NCBI RefSeq assembly: GCF_042432445.1
Contig: NZ_JBHLXE010000100.1
Coordinates: 1-64,000 of the forward strand
Reading direction: 5' to 3'
Source: Thorsellia kenyensis
GTDB lineage: Bacteria > Pseudomonadota > Gammaproteobacteria > Enterobacterales > Thorselliaceae
Length of the DNA: 64,000 nt
Both the position numbers and the translations under genes were made by a program. The stretch's first letter is position 1, and every line of letters begins with the position of its first letter. Below the pieces are notes generated by a model, which saw only the letters and a list, made by a program, of their open reading frames with translations, did no database searches and was not told where the DNA came from. Positions 9,275 to 18,809 of this stretch are shown piece after piece.

Positions 9275-9287
9275 CCTTAATAGCAAA

Positions 9288-9647
9288 TTAAGCAGCTAAT
9301 GCGCCTTTTGCTTTTTCAACTAATGCTGCAAATGCATCTTTATCGTACACAGCAATATCAGCAAGAATTTTACGATCTACTTCAACTGAAGCTTTTTTCA
9401 AGCCATTGATCAAAACACTGTAAGATAAACCATTTTGACGAGCCGCTGCGTTGATACGTGCAATCCATAGTTGGCGGAATTGACGTTTACGTTGACGACG
9501 GTCACGATAAGCATATTGACCTGCTTTAATGACTGCTTGGAAAGCAACACGATAAACACGTGAACGTGCTCCGTAGTAACCTTTTGCCTGTTTTAAAACT
9601 TTTTTGTGACGAGCACGAGCTATAACACCGCGTTTTACACGAGCCAT
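9288..9647 (-). CDS. rplT: 50S ribosomal protein L20
   Basis: A 119-residue basic protein with canonical L20 sequence (MARVKRGVIARARHKKVLKQ, GARSRVYRVA, RDRRQRKRQFRQLWI). It binds 23S rRNA early in 50S assembly. In E. coli L20 also represses translation of rpmI and itself by binding an mRNA structure. The length equals the family norm (118). It follows rpmI by 35 bases on the same strand and is followed by a strong terminator. Confidence 0.98.
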   Translation of the reverse strand: MARVKRGVIARARHKKVLKQAKGYYGARSRVYRVAFQAVIKAGQYAYRDRRQRKRQFRQLWIARINAAARQNGLSYSVLINGLKKASVEVDRKILADIAVYDKDAFAALVEKAKGALAA

Positions 9648-9682
9648 GATTTTCTCCTAATTATCCTATTTTAAAATGTGAA

Positions 9683-9883
9683 TTATGCATATGGCAGACA
9701 AGCAACAACAAGACCTAAATCACCTTTAGATACCATTGCCATTTGACGTAAATGACGTTTACGCTTAGTCGACTTTTTAGTTAGGATATGACGAAGATTC
9801 GCTTGCTTACGTTTAAAACCATTAGCTGTTTTTTTAAAACGCTTAGCTGCACCACGTACAGTTTTCATTTTTACTTTAGACAT
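9683..9883 (-). CDS. rpmI: 50S ribosomal protein L35
   Basis: L35 in its usual form, KTVRGAAKRFKKTANGFKRK then AMVSKGDLGL near the end. I place the start at the ATG at 9883 (MSKVKMKTVRG), 66 residues, matching the family length of about 65 and preceded by AAAGG. An upstream in-frame ATG at 9919 would add 12 hydrophobic residues not seen in L35. It lies in the conserved thrS-infC-rpmI-rplT order. In E. coli this gene is the site of L20 translational control, and the 100-base infC-rpmI gap could carry part of such a structure, though I did not resolve one. Confidence 0.95.
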   Translation of the reverse strand: MSKVKMKTVRGAAKRFKKTANGFKRKQANLRHILTKKSTKRKRHLRQMAMVSKGDLGLVVACLPYA

Positions 9884-9989
9884 TTTAATACCTTTTTTAA
9901 AAAACATGAATGAATTCATGTGATTACTTCACATTGGTTAAACTTAAAAATAGTTGGCGTGTATATTACTATACCTCTTGAAGGCCACT

Positions 9990-10529
9990 CTATTTTTTCT
10001 TAGGTGCTAACACCATGATCATTTGACGTCCCTCAATTCTGGTAGGGAACGATTCAACAACCGAAATGTCAGCGAGATCATCACGCACGCGTGTTAATAC
10101 GTCCATTCCAATCTCTTGGTGAGCCATTTCACGTCCACGGAAGCGAACAGTAATTTTAGCTTTGTCACCTTCTTCTAGAAAGCGTATCAGGCTGCGAAGT
10201 TTTACCTGATAATCGCCATCATCTGTACCAGGTCTAAATTTAATCTCTTTAACCTGGATAACTTTTTGTTTTTTCTTTTGTTCTTTAGCCGCTTTACTCT
10301 TTTCATAGAGGAATTTGCCATAGTTCATTATACGGCATACGGGCGGCTCTGCATTTGGGCTTAATTCAACTAAGTCTAAACCCGCTTCTTCAGCTTTTTG
10401 CAGCGCTTCATTGATAGTTACAATCCCTAGCTGCTCACCTTCTTCACCAGTTAAACGTACTTCAGGCACTTTGATCTCTTCATTTAAGCGATGAGCACGC
10501 GTTGGTTGTAATTTTTTTCCCGTTTTAAT
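9990..10529 (-). CDS. infC: Translation initiation factor IF-3, starting at an AUU codon
   Basis: Product of 179 residues (E. coli 180). IF-3 binds the 30S subunit, prevents premature 50S joining and proofreads the start codon. The linker and C-domain are intact (PPVCRIMNYGKFLYEKSK, VKEIKFRPGTDDGDYQVK, FRGREMAHQ). A GTG at 10469 would lose the first 20 residues, including the conserved RxHRLNEEI segment. The frame instead extends upstream, free of stops, to ATT at 10529, which gives a start of (M)KTGKKLQPTRAHRLNEEIK. GGAGG lies eight bases before ATT and overlaps the end of thrS, whose stop is 3 bases upstream. A rare AUU start used for self-regulation is known for E. coli infC, and it appears kept here. 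Confidence 0.93.
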   Translation of the reverse strand: MKTGKKLQPTRAHRLNEEIKVPEVRLTGEEGEQLGIVTINEALQKAEEAGLDLVELSPNAEPPVCRIMNYGKFLYEKSKAAKEQKKKQKVIQVKEIKFRPGTDDGDYQVKLRSLIRFLEEGDKAKITVRFRGREMAHQEIGMDVLTRVRDDLADISVVESFPTRIEGRQMIMVLAPKKK

Positions 10530-10532
10530 AGG

Positions 10533-12461
10533 TTATTCCTCCAATAAGTTAATACGACGATTGTTAACTTCATCTACTATTAATTTAACAATCTCTTCTA
10601 CTGATTTTACACCAAGATCGGTTCCCTTGCGAGTTCTAATTGCAACTTGTGACGATTCCATCTCTTTATCACCACAAACGAACATGTAAGGCACCCTTCT
10701 TAAAGTGTGTTCTCTGATTTTAAATCCAATTTTTTCATTTCTCAAGTCTGCTTTCGCTCTAATACCTACTTTCTGTAACTCTTTGATTATATTTTGAGCG
10801 TATTCAGCTTGCTTGTCAGTAATATTCATGACTACTACCTGCAGTGGTGCTAACCAAGTTGGAAAAAATCCTGCGTATTCCTCAGTCAAAATACCAATAA
10901 ATCTTTCTAATGAGCCTAGTATTGCTCTATGTATCATCACAGGGACAACTTTATCATTATTCTCATCTATGTAGGACGCGTCTAACCTATCAGGTAATGA
11001 AAAATCTAGCTGCACCGTACCACATTGCCACGCTCTATCCAAACAGTCATATAGTGTGAATTCAATTTTAGGTCCATAGAACGCTCCTTCACCTGGTAAA
11101 TAAGAAAAATCGATGTCATTTTCTTTCAAGGCTGCAGCTAAATCACTTTCAGCCTGATCCCAAATCTCATCACTACCGATACGTTTTTCTGGGCGAGTAG
11201 AAAGCTTAACTACGATATTATTAAAGCCAAATGTCGCATAAATATCATAAACCATTTTTATGCAGTTATTAACTTCGCTTCTTACTTGTTCACGAGTACA
11301 GAAAATATGTGCATCATCTTGGGTAAAACCTCTCACTCTCATCAGTCCATGTAGAGAACCTGAGGGTTCATTTCTGTGACAACAACCAAATTCAGCCATT
11401 CTTAAAGGTAAATCACGGTAAGATTTTAAGCCTTGATTAAATATTTGTACATGTCCAGGGCAGTTCATTGGTTTTACACAATATTCACGACTCTCAGAAG
11501 AGGTTGTAAACATATTTTCTTTATAATTTTCCCAATGACCAGTTTTTTCCCACAAAATACGATCCATCATCAATGGACCTTTGACTTCCTGATAGTCATA
11601 TTCTGTGAGTTTAGCTCTCACAAAAGATTCTAACTCTCTAAAAATTGTCCATCCATCATTATGCCAAAATGCCATTCCTGGTGCTTCTTCTTGCATATGA
11701 TAGAGATCCATTTGCTTACCAATTTTTCGGTGATCTCTTTTTGCCGCTTCTTCTAATCTTTTCAGGTAACCGGCTAGTTGCTTTTTATCAGCCCAAGCTG
11801 TCCCATAAATTCTTTGTAACATTTTATTATTGCTGTCACCACGCCAATATGCCCCTGCAACTTTTTGCAATTTAAAGTGTTGGCAAAAACGCATATTAGG
11901 TACATGTGGTCCACGACACATGTCAATATATTCTTCATGATGATATAAACCTGGCTTGTCATCACGCTCAATATTTTCTTCTAGTATTTGAATTTTATAA
12001 GTTTCATTTCTTGCTGCGAAAACATCCCTAGCCTCTTGCCAAGAAACCACTTTTTTTACGACATCATATTCTGTTTTAGCAAGTTCCATCATTCTTGACT
12101 CTAATTTTTCAATATCTTCTTGAGTCAATGAGTGATCTAAATCCACATCATAGTAAAAACCATTGTCGATTACAGGTCCAATAGCCATTTTAGTATTTGG
12201 CCATAATTGTTTAATTGCATGACCGAGTAAATGTGCACATGAATGCCTCAATATTTCAAGCCCTTCATCATCTTTAGCTGTAATAATAGATAAAGTCGAG
12301 TCTTCAGTAATCTGGGTACATGCATCTGCTAATTTACCGTTAATTTTTCCAGCAATGCAGGCTTTAGCAAGTCCAGGACCTATATCCAATGCGACATCTA
12401 GAATAGTTACTGGTGCATCGAAACTTCTTATACTTCCATCAGGGAGGGTTATTTGAGGCAT
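10533..12461 (-). CDS. thrS: Threonyl-tRNA synthetase
   Basis: Exactly 642 residues, as in E. coli. A TGS domain spans residues 1-64. The editing domain has its metal-site residues H73, H77, C182 and H186, and the class II catalytic core has zinc ligands C334, H385 and H511, all at E. coli positions. A C-terminal anticodon-binding domain follows from about residue 535. It charges tRNA-Thr and clears mischarged Ser. The ATAAGGA ribosome-binding site lies just below a leader hairpin that looks like a tRNA-Thr anticodon arm, so autoregulation by translational repression is likely. It is the first gene of the operon running into infC. Confidence 0.98.
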   Translation of the reverse strand: MPQITLPDGSIRSFDAPVTILDVALDIGPGLAKACIAGKINGKLADACTQITEDSTLSIITAKDDEGLEILRHSCAHLLGHAIKQLWPNTKMAIGPVIDNGFYYDVDLDHSLTQEDIEKLESRMMELAKTEYDVVKKVVSWQEARDVFAARNETYKIQILEENIERDDKPGLYHHEEYIDMCRGPHVPNMRFCQHFKLQKVAGAYWRGDSNNKMLQRIYGTAWADKKQLAGYLKRLEEAAKRDHRKIGKQMDLYHMQEEAPGMAFWHNDGWTIFRELESFVRAKLTEYDYQEVKGPLMMDRILWEKTGHWENYKENMFTTSSESREYCVKPMNCPGHVQIFNQGLKSYRDLPLRMAEFGCCHRNEPSGSLHGLMRVRGFTQDDAHIFCTREQVRSEVNNCIKMVYDIYATFGFNNIVVKLSTRPEKRIGSDEIWDQAESDLAAALKENDIDFSYLPGEGAFYGPKIEFTLYDCLDRAWQCGTVQLDFSLPDRLDASYIDENNDKVVPVMIHRAILGSLERFIGILTEEYAGFFPTWLAPLQVVVMNITDKQAEYAQNIIKELQKVGIRAKADLRNEKIGFKIREHTLRRVPYMFVCGDKEMESSQVAIRTRKGTDLGVKSVEEIVKLIVDEVNNRRINLLEE

Positions 12462-12483
12462 TATTGAATCCTTATAAACAGTG

Positions 12484-12504
12484 GTGATCCCTACGCCAGA
12501 TCAC
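12484..12504 (-). promoter_or_regulatory. thrS translational operator: tRNA-Thr anticodon-arm mimic
   Basis: On the minus strand GTGATC (12504-12499) pairs with GATCAC (12489-12484). The nine bases between are TGGCGTAGG. If the first T wobble-pairs with the last G, the loop is seven bases, GGCGTAG, with CGT in the anticodon positions and a purine A after it. CGT occupies -34 to -32 from the thrS ATG, the place of the anticodon-like triplet in the E. coli thrS operator. ThrRS bound there would block the adjacent ribosome-binding site. I did not find the second, upstream anticodon-like arm known from E. coli. Confidence 0.7.
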
Positions 12505-12546
12505 ATGTGGGTTTTGAATATTTTTAATAAACATTTATTTTTTTAG

Positions 12547-12581
12547 ATTAGCTATTTTAGCATTGATTCAATTTTCTTAAA
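12547..12581 (-). promoter_or_regulatory. Possible thrS promoter
   Basis: The minus strand shows TTTAAG (complement of 12576-12581), 16 bases, then TAAAAT (complement of 12554-12559) preceded by TGC, an extended -10. It would start a leader of roughly 85 bases before thrS. Sequence inspection only. Confidence 0.4.
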
Positions 12582-12985
12582 AGTAATAATAATCCGATAT
12601 TTTATTTTTATCTCTTTTTTGTGGATTAAAGCTAAGTTAGATTTTTTGAATTCTATTCTATTTACCATTCTTCTGAATGGTGAATGTAGGTAATTTCTTT
12701 TTTCATTTGGAGAATACAAAGTCATCGTTCTCTTTCAAGGCGCTTATTACACAGTGACTTCTAGCTATATTTTTTAATAGGTTACATAAAATTCGAACTA
12801 AAAAGAGTTAAAACAATACGTTTGTCTTTGTTCTTCTAGTGTGGGATATTTAGATAAAAAAACCGGCTTTTTACAGCCGGCGTTTTCGATTTTATTTAAT
12901 AATTTAAAAGCAGAGGAATGAAGTAACTATTTAGACCGCCAATTTTTAAAATAGTTCATTTTTTTTGAAAAAAAAATTTTTTTAT
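12582..12985. other. Gap between mfd and thrS
   Basis: No gene is seen. It holds a perfect 7-bp hairpin ACCATTC-TTCT-GAATGGT (12664-12681) without a T-run, and the mfd terminator near 12863-12880 (listed separately). The rest is AT-rich. Confidence 0.5.
12854..12885 (-). terminator. Intrinsic terminator after mfd
   Basis: CCGGCT (12863-12868) and AGCCGG (12875-12880) form a GC-rich hairpin. On the minus strand it is followed by seven T. It lies about 105 bases after the mfd stop. Confidence 0.8.
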
Positions 12986-15900
12986 TCACTCACTCCCCAT
13001 AAAATATTTGATTAAATTAGAAATAAAGGCGATTCTTTTCTCTCTTTCGCTTAAGTCCGTCGTAAATTTAATTTTTGTCGGTCCATCGAATTTAAATATA
13101 TGAGGTTGTTGCTGTAATAATTTAATCAAAATTTCTAAATCCACCTGATTTTTTTCATAAAATTGGACGAACCCTCCTTTATCGTGGGCATCTATTCTTT
13201 TAATGCCTAATTTGTCTGCTTGTTGCCTAAATTCAGATATTTTTAATAAGTTCAACGTTGGATCTGGTAACTTACCAAACCTATCAACTAATTCAATTCT
13301 TAGTTCAACTAATTCATCTTGGTTATTTGTACTAGCAAGACGCTTGTAAAGAGACAATCTAGTAGCAACATCATAAATGAAGTCATCCGGAAAAAGTGCA
13401 GGTATTCTTAGATCAATTTCTGCCTGGGTTTGTGTTAGATCTTCTAAAGAGGGTTCCTTGCCTGATTTTAGTGCCTTAACAGCGTTATCTAGCATATCCA
13501 TATACAGTGAAAAACCGACCGTATTCATTTGTCCACTTTGTTCTTCTCCCAATAATTCACCTGCACCACGTATTTCCAAATCATGTGTTGCCAAAGTAAA
13601 CCCTGCACCTAAATCTTCCAATGACGCAATGGCTTCTAGTCGCTTTTTCGCATCTCCAGATAAAGCTTTAGGCGGTGGAGTCAAAAGATAGGCATATGCT
13701 TGATGATGAGATCTCCCTACTCGTCCTCTAAGTTGGTGCAATTGAGCTAGCCCAAATTTATCAGCTCTATCGATAATTATGGTATTAGCTGATGGGATAT
13801 CTATTCCTGTTTCAACAATCGTTGTACAAAGCAACACATTATATCTTTGATGATGAAAATCAGTCATCACTCGTTCAAGTTCTCTTTCTCGCATCTGCCC
13901 ATGCCCAATGATAATTCTTGCTTCAGGAACTAATTCACTTAAGCTACTGCGCATTTTTTCAATGTGCTGAACATCATTATATAAGAAATAAACTTGCCCT
14001 CCACGTAAAATTTCTCGCAATATGGCCTCTCTGATAAGGGGAGTATCATACTGTTTTACAAATGTTTTTACCGGAAGTCTCCTTGCAGGGGGAGTAGCAA
14101 TAATTGATAAATCTCTGATGCCGCTCATAGCCATATTCAGTGTTCTTGGAATAGGTGTTGCAGTCAGCGTGAGAATATCTACATCACTTCTCATGGCTTT
14201 AATTTTTTCTTTTTGTTTTACTCCAAAACGATGCTCTTCGTCAATAATAAGTAACCCCAGATCATGCCATAAAATACCACCTTGCAATAGCTTGTGCGTA
14301 CCTATCAAAATATCAACTTTTCCCTGTTCTGTTTGTTCTAACACACCTTTCGTGTCTTTTATGCTTCTGAATCTTGAAATCAATTCAATATTCACAGGTA
14401 AATTGGCAAATCTATCTCTAAAATTATCGTAATGTTGCTGAGCAAGTAAAGTTGTTGGGACTAAAACTGCCACTTGTTTATGGTTATTTACAGCTAAAAA
14501 TGCTGCACGCATAGCCACTTCTGTTTTACCAAACCCCACATCACCACAAACTAGTCGATCCATAGCGATAGGCTGACACATATCGCTAAGTACAGCATTA
14601 ATTGCTTGCTCTTGATCGAACGTTGTTTCAAATGGAAAGCCTGCCCTAAATTCATCATAGGCTTCTTTATCATGAATAAATGCAAATCCAGGCTTAGCAG
14701 CGCGTTTAGCATGTATATCTAGCAAATCAGCAGCAACATCTCTTACTTTTTCAGCTGCCTTTTGTCTCGCTTTAGACCATGCATCACTACCTAATTTATG
14801 CAGAGGTGCCGTATCGGTATCTCCCCCACTATAGCGTGAAATCATATGTAATGAAGAGACTGGCACATAAAGTTTCGCGTCATTGAGATAAGTCAGCATC
14901 AAATATTCCGCAATTATCCCATTGGTTTCAAGCGTTGTTAAGCCTTGATATCTTCCCACACCATGTTCTATATGTACTACAGGTTTGTTAATATTTAACT
15001 CAGCAAGATTTCTAATTAATGTATCCGCATTAATCGTTCTTTTACGTTCATTCCGCCTTTGCTTAACTTTCTCACCCAATAAATCTGATTCGCAAATCAG
15101 AGCAAAATGCTTAGTAATACAACCATTTTGCGTTGCCCCCTTGATAATATACAGGTGCTGATGGGAGTGTTTTGGTGTTTTTTGTGAGGTGTTTTTTTCC
15201 TTCTGCTCATAAAAGTCAGGGGCATCTTGTGTTTCTACAATAGCGCCATAGATGTCACTTAGTCGGTTAATGACCGTGGTTTTTATAGAGTTTTTTGCCA
15301 ATAATTCAATTAAGGCTTCTCTTCGACCTTCAGTCTCCACTGAAAATATGACCGGTTTTTCATAGAAATTTAAAAATACTCTCAAACCAATCACACTGTC
15401 TTTTTGTGTTACATCAATACCAATTTGTGGTAAGTGACTATACCCTAAGTTAAAATGTCCTGCTTTTTGTGGTAGTACTTCTGATTGTAGTTGAATTTTA
15501 GGATAGTGTTTAAAGTGAGTGAATATTTCCTCTTTTGTCATCCAAAGAAAACTTGGTGCAAGTAAAGGTCGCATAGGATCGACGCGCATATTTTCAAAAC
15601 GATACACTAAATCATGCCAAAACTTATCCATTTGATTTTCTAAATGGCCCATAGTCACTAGCAATGTTTCCTCTGGCAAGTACTCAAAAAAAGATACTAA
15701 TGATTGTTCAAAAAACAGTGGTTGCCAATATTCTATCCCGCCTGGTAATAACCCTTTACTTACTTGTTGATAGATATGTTCTTCTTCACGCAACACATCA
15801 AAATGAGTGCGCCACTGATTTCTAAATAACTCAATACCAGCTCCATCTAAGGGGTATTCATGTGCAGGCAATAAATTGATTGCATTGACCTTTTCTGTAG

Positions 15901-16594
15901 TTCTTTGCGTATCGACATCAAACAGTCTCAAAGAATCTATTTCATCATCCATATAATCAATACGAAATGGGTGCTCGCTTCCCATAGGAAATAAATCAAG
16001 CACAGATCCCCTAAGTGCATATTCTCCATGTTCCATGACCTGTTCTACATGGCGATATCCCGCAGATTCAAGCTGCAGTCTTAATTCTTCTCTAGGTAAC
16101 TCTTGCCCAACTGACATTTGCAATGCATGCGCTCTCAAGAACTCTGGTGGGCATACTTTTTGCATTAAGGTATTAATTGAAATGACCACTGCACCTTTAC
16201 GTAAATATTTTAATTGTGATAAAAGTGAAAGTCTGTCGGAAATAAGTTCCTGTTGTGGTGAAAAACTATCAAATGGTAATGTTTCCCAGTCTGCAAACAT
16301 TTTTACAGGATGCTCTGTGAATGTTTTAATTTCATCAACAAGCATCAATGCATTTTGCATATCTCTTGCCACAACGAGCACAATTGAATTATGCCTTTCA
16401 ATTAAAGCTGCACATTCTAATGCAAATCCGGCACCTTGTATTTCGCCCAATTGTGTTTGTATGCCGGGTTTAGATGATATGTCAAAAACTTTCTTTTTAG
16501 CAAATAGTTCATCACTTTTATTGCTCGGTGTAATTAAGGGGATTAAAGAGTAAACTCTTTGTGTTGGCTTTGTTGAGGTATTTTGATTCATCAT
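12986..16594 (-). CDS. mfd: Transcription-repair coupling factor Mfd
   Basis: Product of 1202 residues (E. coli 1148). An N-terminal UvrB-homology region with the UvrA-contact surface spans about residues 45-370. An RNA-polymerase-interacting domain (about 520-590, VHIEHGVGRYQGL) follows, then a RecG-like superfamily 2 translocase with Walker A GDVGFGKTE (about 684-692) and DEEH (785-788), the TRG/RecG-like motif and a C-terminal D7 domain. Mfd pushes stalled RNA polymerase off DNA and recruits UvrA to transcribed-strand lesions. The protein is longer than E. coli Mfd mainly through a charged insert at about residues 460-480 (QKEKNTSQKTPKHSHQH). It stands as a single gene with its own terminator. 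Confidence 0.97.
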   Translation of the reverse strand: MMNQNTSTKPTQRVYSLIPLITPSNKSDELFAKKKVFDISSKPGIQTQLGEIQGAGFALECAALIERHNSIVLVVARDMQNALMLVDEIKTFTEHPVKMFADWETLPFDSFSPQQELISDRLSLLSQLKYLRKGAVVISINTLMQKVCPPEFLRAHALQMSVGQELPREELRLQLESAGYRHVEQVMEHGEYALRGSVLDLFPMGSEHPFRIDYMDDEIDSLRLFDVDTQRTTEKVNAINLLPAHEYPLDGAGIELFRNQWRTHFDVLREEEHIYQQVSKGLLPGGIEYWQPLFFEQSLVSFFEYLPEETLLVTMGHLENQMDKFWHDLVYRFENMRVDPMRPLLAPSFLWMTKEEIFTHFKHYPKIQLQSEVLPQKAGHFNLGYSHLPQIGIDVTQKDSVIGLRVFLNFYEKPVIFSVETEGRREALIELLAKNSIKTTVINRLSDIYGAIVETQDAPDFYEQKEKNTSQKTPKHSHQHLYIIKGATQNGCITKHFALICESDLLGEKVKQRRNERKRTINADTLIRNLAELNINKPVVHIEHGVGRYQGLTTLETNGIIAEYLMLTYLNDAKLYVPVSSLHMISRYSGGDTDTAPLHKLGSDAWSKARQKAAEKVRDVAADLLDIHAKRAAKPGFAFIHDKEAYDEFRAGFPFETTFDQEQAINAVLSDMCQPIAMDRLVCGDVGFGKTEVAMRAAFLAVNNHKQVAVLVPTTLLAQQHYDNFRDRFANLPVNIELISRFRSIKDTKGVLEQTEQGKVDILIGTHKLLQGGILWHDLGLLIIDEEHRFGVKQKEKIKAMRSDVDILTLTATPIPRTLNMAMSGIRDLSIIATPPARRLPVKTFVKQYDTPLIREAILREILRGGQVYFLYNDVQHIEKMRSSLSELVPEARIIIGHGQMRERELERVMTDFHHQRYNVLLCTTIVETGIDIPSANTIIIDRADKFGLAQLHQLRGRVGRSHHQAYAYLLTPPPKALSGDAKKRLEAIASLEDLGAGFTLATHDLEIRGAGELLGEEQSGQMNTVGFSLYMDMLDNAVKALKSGKEPSLEDLTQTQAEIDLRIPALFPDDFIYDVATRLSLYKRLASTNNQDELVELRIELVDRFGKLPDPTLNLLKISEFRQQADKLGIKRIDAHDKGGFVQFYEKNQVDLEILIKLLQQQPHIFKFDGPTKIKFTTDLSEREKRIAFISNLIKYFMGSE

Positions 16595-16841
16595 GAATAT
16601 TTTTTATAGTTATCGACTGTAATAATGTATAAGTTTAAAAAGAATAATAGCATATTTTTGATTCATTACACTGAATATAATAGCGATGTTTCTTTAAGTA
16701 TTTATTATTGTCTTAAATTTTATTTTTGATGAAATGAAATAGTTTGCGGTAGTTAAATAGCAGGTAAATTAGTGGAGGTTGCTCTATCTTTAATGAGGAA
16801 CCTTCCACTTGAGTAGATTATTTATTACATTTAACTCTTCA

Positions 16842-17816
16842 TTATTTTTCTGAATAAGTTAATGCTTTTGATGCATCATCTAATATAATTTGAAAGCCTT
16901 CATACCCTCCAGCCGAAAGATACCATGCTTCTCCTGTTAAATATATCACTTGCTTGTTTTTTACCGCATTGACATTGCTAAGCAACTGATTACTCATAAT
17001 TTCTTCAGCAGTTTTACTTTGTCCCATCGCTTCACCTCTATCTAACACAAATACTAAATCAGGATTTTTTTCAATTAGATATTCGTATGTGACTTTCTGA
17101 CCATGATTAGTAATTTCTAATTCATTGTCTACTGGTGTAAACCCAAGTTCATCATATAATAAACCAAATCGAGAACCTGGGCCAAAAGCATTCAGATTCC
17201 CTTCGGTAACTATCATCGCCAGTGCTTTAGGTGAACTGCCTGATTGCTTATTTTCTTCAGTAATTGTTTTAAAATCAGCAATCCTTTTATCTAATTTATC
17301 AATCAATTGAGTCACTTCGTCCTCCTTTTGAAAGATTTTGCCTAATATTTTCATGTTTTCTTTCATAGAGCTCACATAAGCTTTATTATCCACGCCCATG
17401 AGAAGTGTTGGTCCTAATTTAACAAGTTCTGGATAAATATCTGCTTGTCTTCCTGAAATGATTATCAAGTCCGGTTCTAAACGGCTTATTTCTTCAAGAT
17501 TAGGTTCCTTTAAACTTCCCACATTAATATATTTAGCGTCAGAGAACTGGCTAAGATACTTTGGTAAAGGTTCTTTAGGAAGTGCCTTCACATTAACATT
17601 CAAAGCACGTAATGTATCTAGCACTCCATAATCAAATACCACAACATTTTTCGGTGATAAATTCACTGTAGTTTCGCCTAATCGATGTGTCACAGTAATA
17701 GACTCTTTCTTACTTGCTTGCGTAGTTTCTTTAGCATCCTCATTTTCATTACAACCAACCAAAATGAGTGCAGCTGTAATAATAAGTACGGACATAAATG
17801 ACTTAAACAAATTCAT
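16842..17816 (-). CDS. Siderophore/iron ABC transporter substrate-binding lipoprotein
   Basis: A 324-residue periplasmic binding protein with a lipoprotein signal (LVGC, lipid Cys C22) and the class III iron-siderophore-binding fold (VVVFDYGVLDTLRAL, EPNLEEISRLEPDLIIISG, and WYLSAGGYEGFQIILDD near the end). It resembles the CeuE/YclQ/VctP group, which binds catecholate siderophores such as enterobactin breakdown products or petrobactin; the ligand here is inferred only. An AGGAG site precedes the ATG. It lies 234 bases downstream of the ATP-binding gene on the same strand, so it probably belongs to the same iron-uptake unit. It would deliver ferric siderophore to the two permeases encoded upstream. 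Confidence 0.88.
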   Translation of the reverse strand: MNLFKSFMSVLIITAALILVGCNENEDAKETTQASKKESITVTHRLGETTVNLSPKNVVVFDYGVLDTLRALNVNVKALPKEPLPKYLSQFSDAKYINVGSLKEPNLEEISRLEPDLIIISGRQADIYPELVKLGPTLLMGVDNKAYVSSMKENMKILGKIFQKEDEVTQLIDKLDKRIADFKTITEENKQSGSSPKALAMIVTEGNLNAFGPGSRFGLLYDELGFTPVDNELEITNHGQKVTYEYLIEKNPDLVFVLDRGEAMGQSKTAEEIMSNQLLSNVNAVKNKQVIYLTGEAWYLSAGGYEGFQIILDDASKALTYSEK

Positions 17817-18050
17817 GTGACTCTCCTAATTAAAAATAAATCTCAGTTGCTCTAAACGAACTGATGTAAATTGATTGGCTAGTTCATTCGAGTTCTTACA
17901 AGTTCGCCTCTTGCGTTAGCATGTTTTCTCCTTTAGCAAATAAGGAGTATGACTATTTGGAGTACTAGCAGCTAAATAATTGAAGATCATGTTATTTACT
18001 GAAATAACCTAATTTTTCTCATTTTTACCCTCAACACATGCTTTTTTTAT

Positions 18051-18809
18051 TTAGTGGTAATGCAAACATATTTTATTGTTTTCGTATTCTTTTAATGTTA
18101 ATGGCATATCATAAAGTGATTCAAGTAAAGTTTTATCCATCATCTCATTTTTTTTACCTACCGCGACGATGTTACCTGATTTCATTGCGACCATTTCATC
18201 TGCATAAATAGAAGCAAAATTTAAATCGTGCAGTACAACAATCACCGTCTTACCCGCTTCATCAACGAGTTTTCTTAACAATTTCATGACTTCAACAGCA
18301 TGGCGCAAATCCAAATTATTTAAAGGTTCATCTAATAAAATGTAGTCAGTATCTTGAGCAATTACCATAGCGATAAATGCTCTTTGCCTTTGCCCACCAC
18401 TTAATTCATGAATGTGTTTGCCTGCTATATCTGTCAAGCCTACATACTCTATAGCCTCAGAAATTTTTTGTTCATCATTTTTACTTAAACGCCCTTTCGA
18501 ATGGGGAAAACGACCAAAAGCCACCAGTTCTTTTATTGTCACTCGCATATTTAAATGATTAGATTGTTTCAAAATTGACAGTTGCTTTGCTAATTTTTCT
18601 GTTTTAATTTTATTAATCGCTAACCCTTCAATAAGAATTTCACCACCGTCTTGTGCCAACAACCGACTCATCATACCAAGCAAGGTACTTTTCCCTGCTC
18701 CATTAGGACCAATAAATGCAGTCAATTTCCCTTTTGATATATTAAATTGCTCCGTTTGTAGCACTGTTTTATTACCAAATTTTTTCAGTAGATGATTTAT
18801 TGAAATCAT
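18051..18809 (-). CDS. Iron-siderophore ABC transporter ATP-binding protein
   Basis: A 252-residue ABC ATPase with Walker A GPNGAGKST (34-42), Q-loop near residue 82, signature LSGGQRQR (136-143), Walker B YILLDE (156-161) and the switch His in VVLHDLN. Spacing and wording match the FecE/FepC-like subfamily (CeuD, YclP, VctC). It energises import of ferric siderophores across the inner membrane. Its start overlaps the end of the second permease gene by 4 bases, so the two are translationally coupled. Confidence 0.92.
   Translation of the reverse strand: MISINHLLKKFGNKTVLQTEQFNISKGKLTAFIGPNGAGKSTLLGMMSRLLAQDGGEILIEGLAINKIKTEKLAKQLSILKQSNHLNMRVTIKELVAFGRFPHSKGRLSKNDEQKISEAIEYVGLTDIAGKHIHELSGGQRQRAFIAMVIAQDTDYILLDEPLNNLDLRHAVEVMKLLRKLVDEAGKTVIVVLHDLNFASIYADEMVAMKSGNIVAVGKKNEMMDKTLLESLYDMPLTLKEYENNKICLHYH

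Noticed and set aside
16035..16553. 172-codon antisense frame inside mfd
   Set aside because: Cysteine/serine-rich shadow of mfd; no ribosome-binding site or family.
17927..17952. CTCCTT/AAGGAG inverted repeat between the iron ATPase and binding-protein genes
   Set aside because: Short stem, no T-run; not enough to call a terminator.
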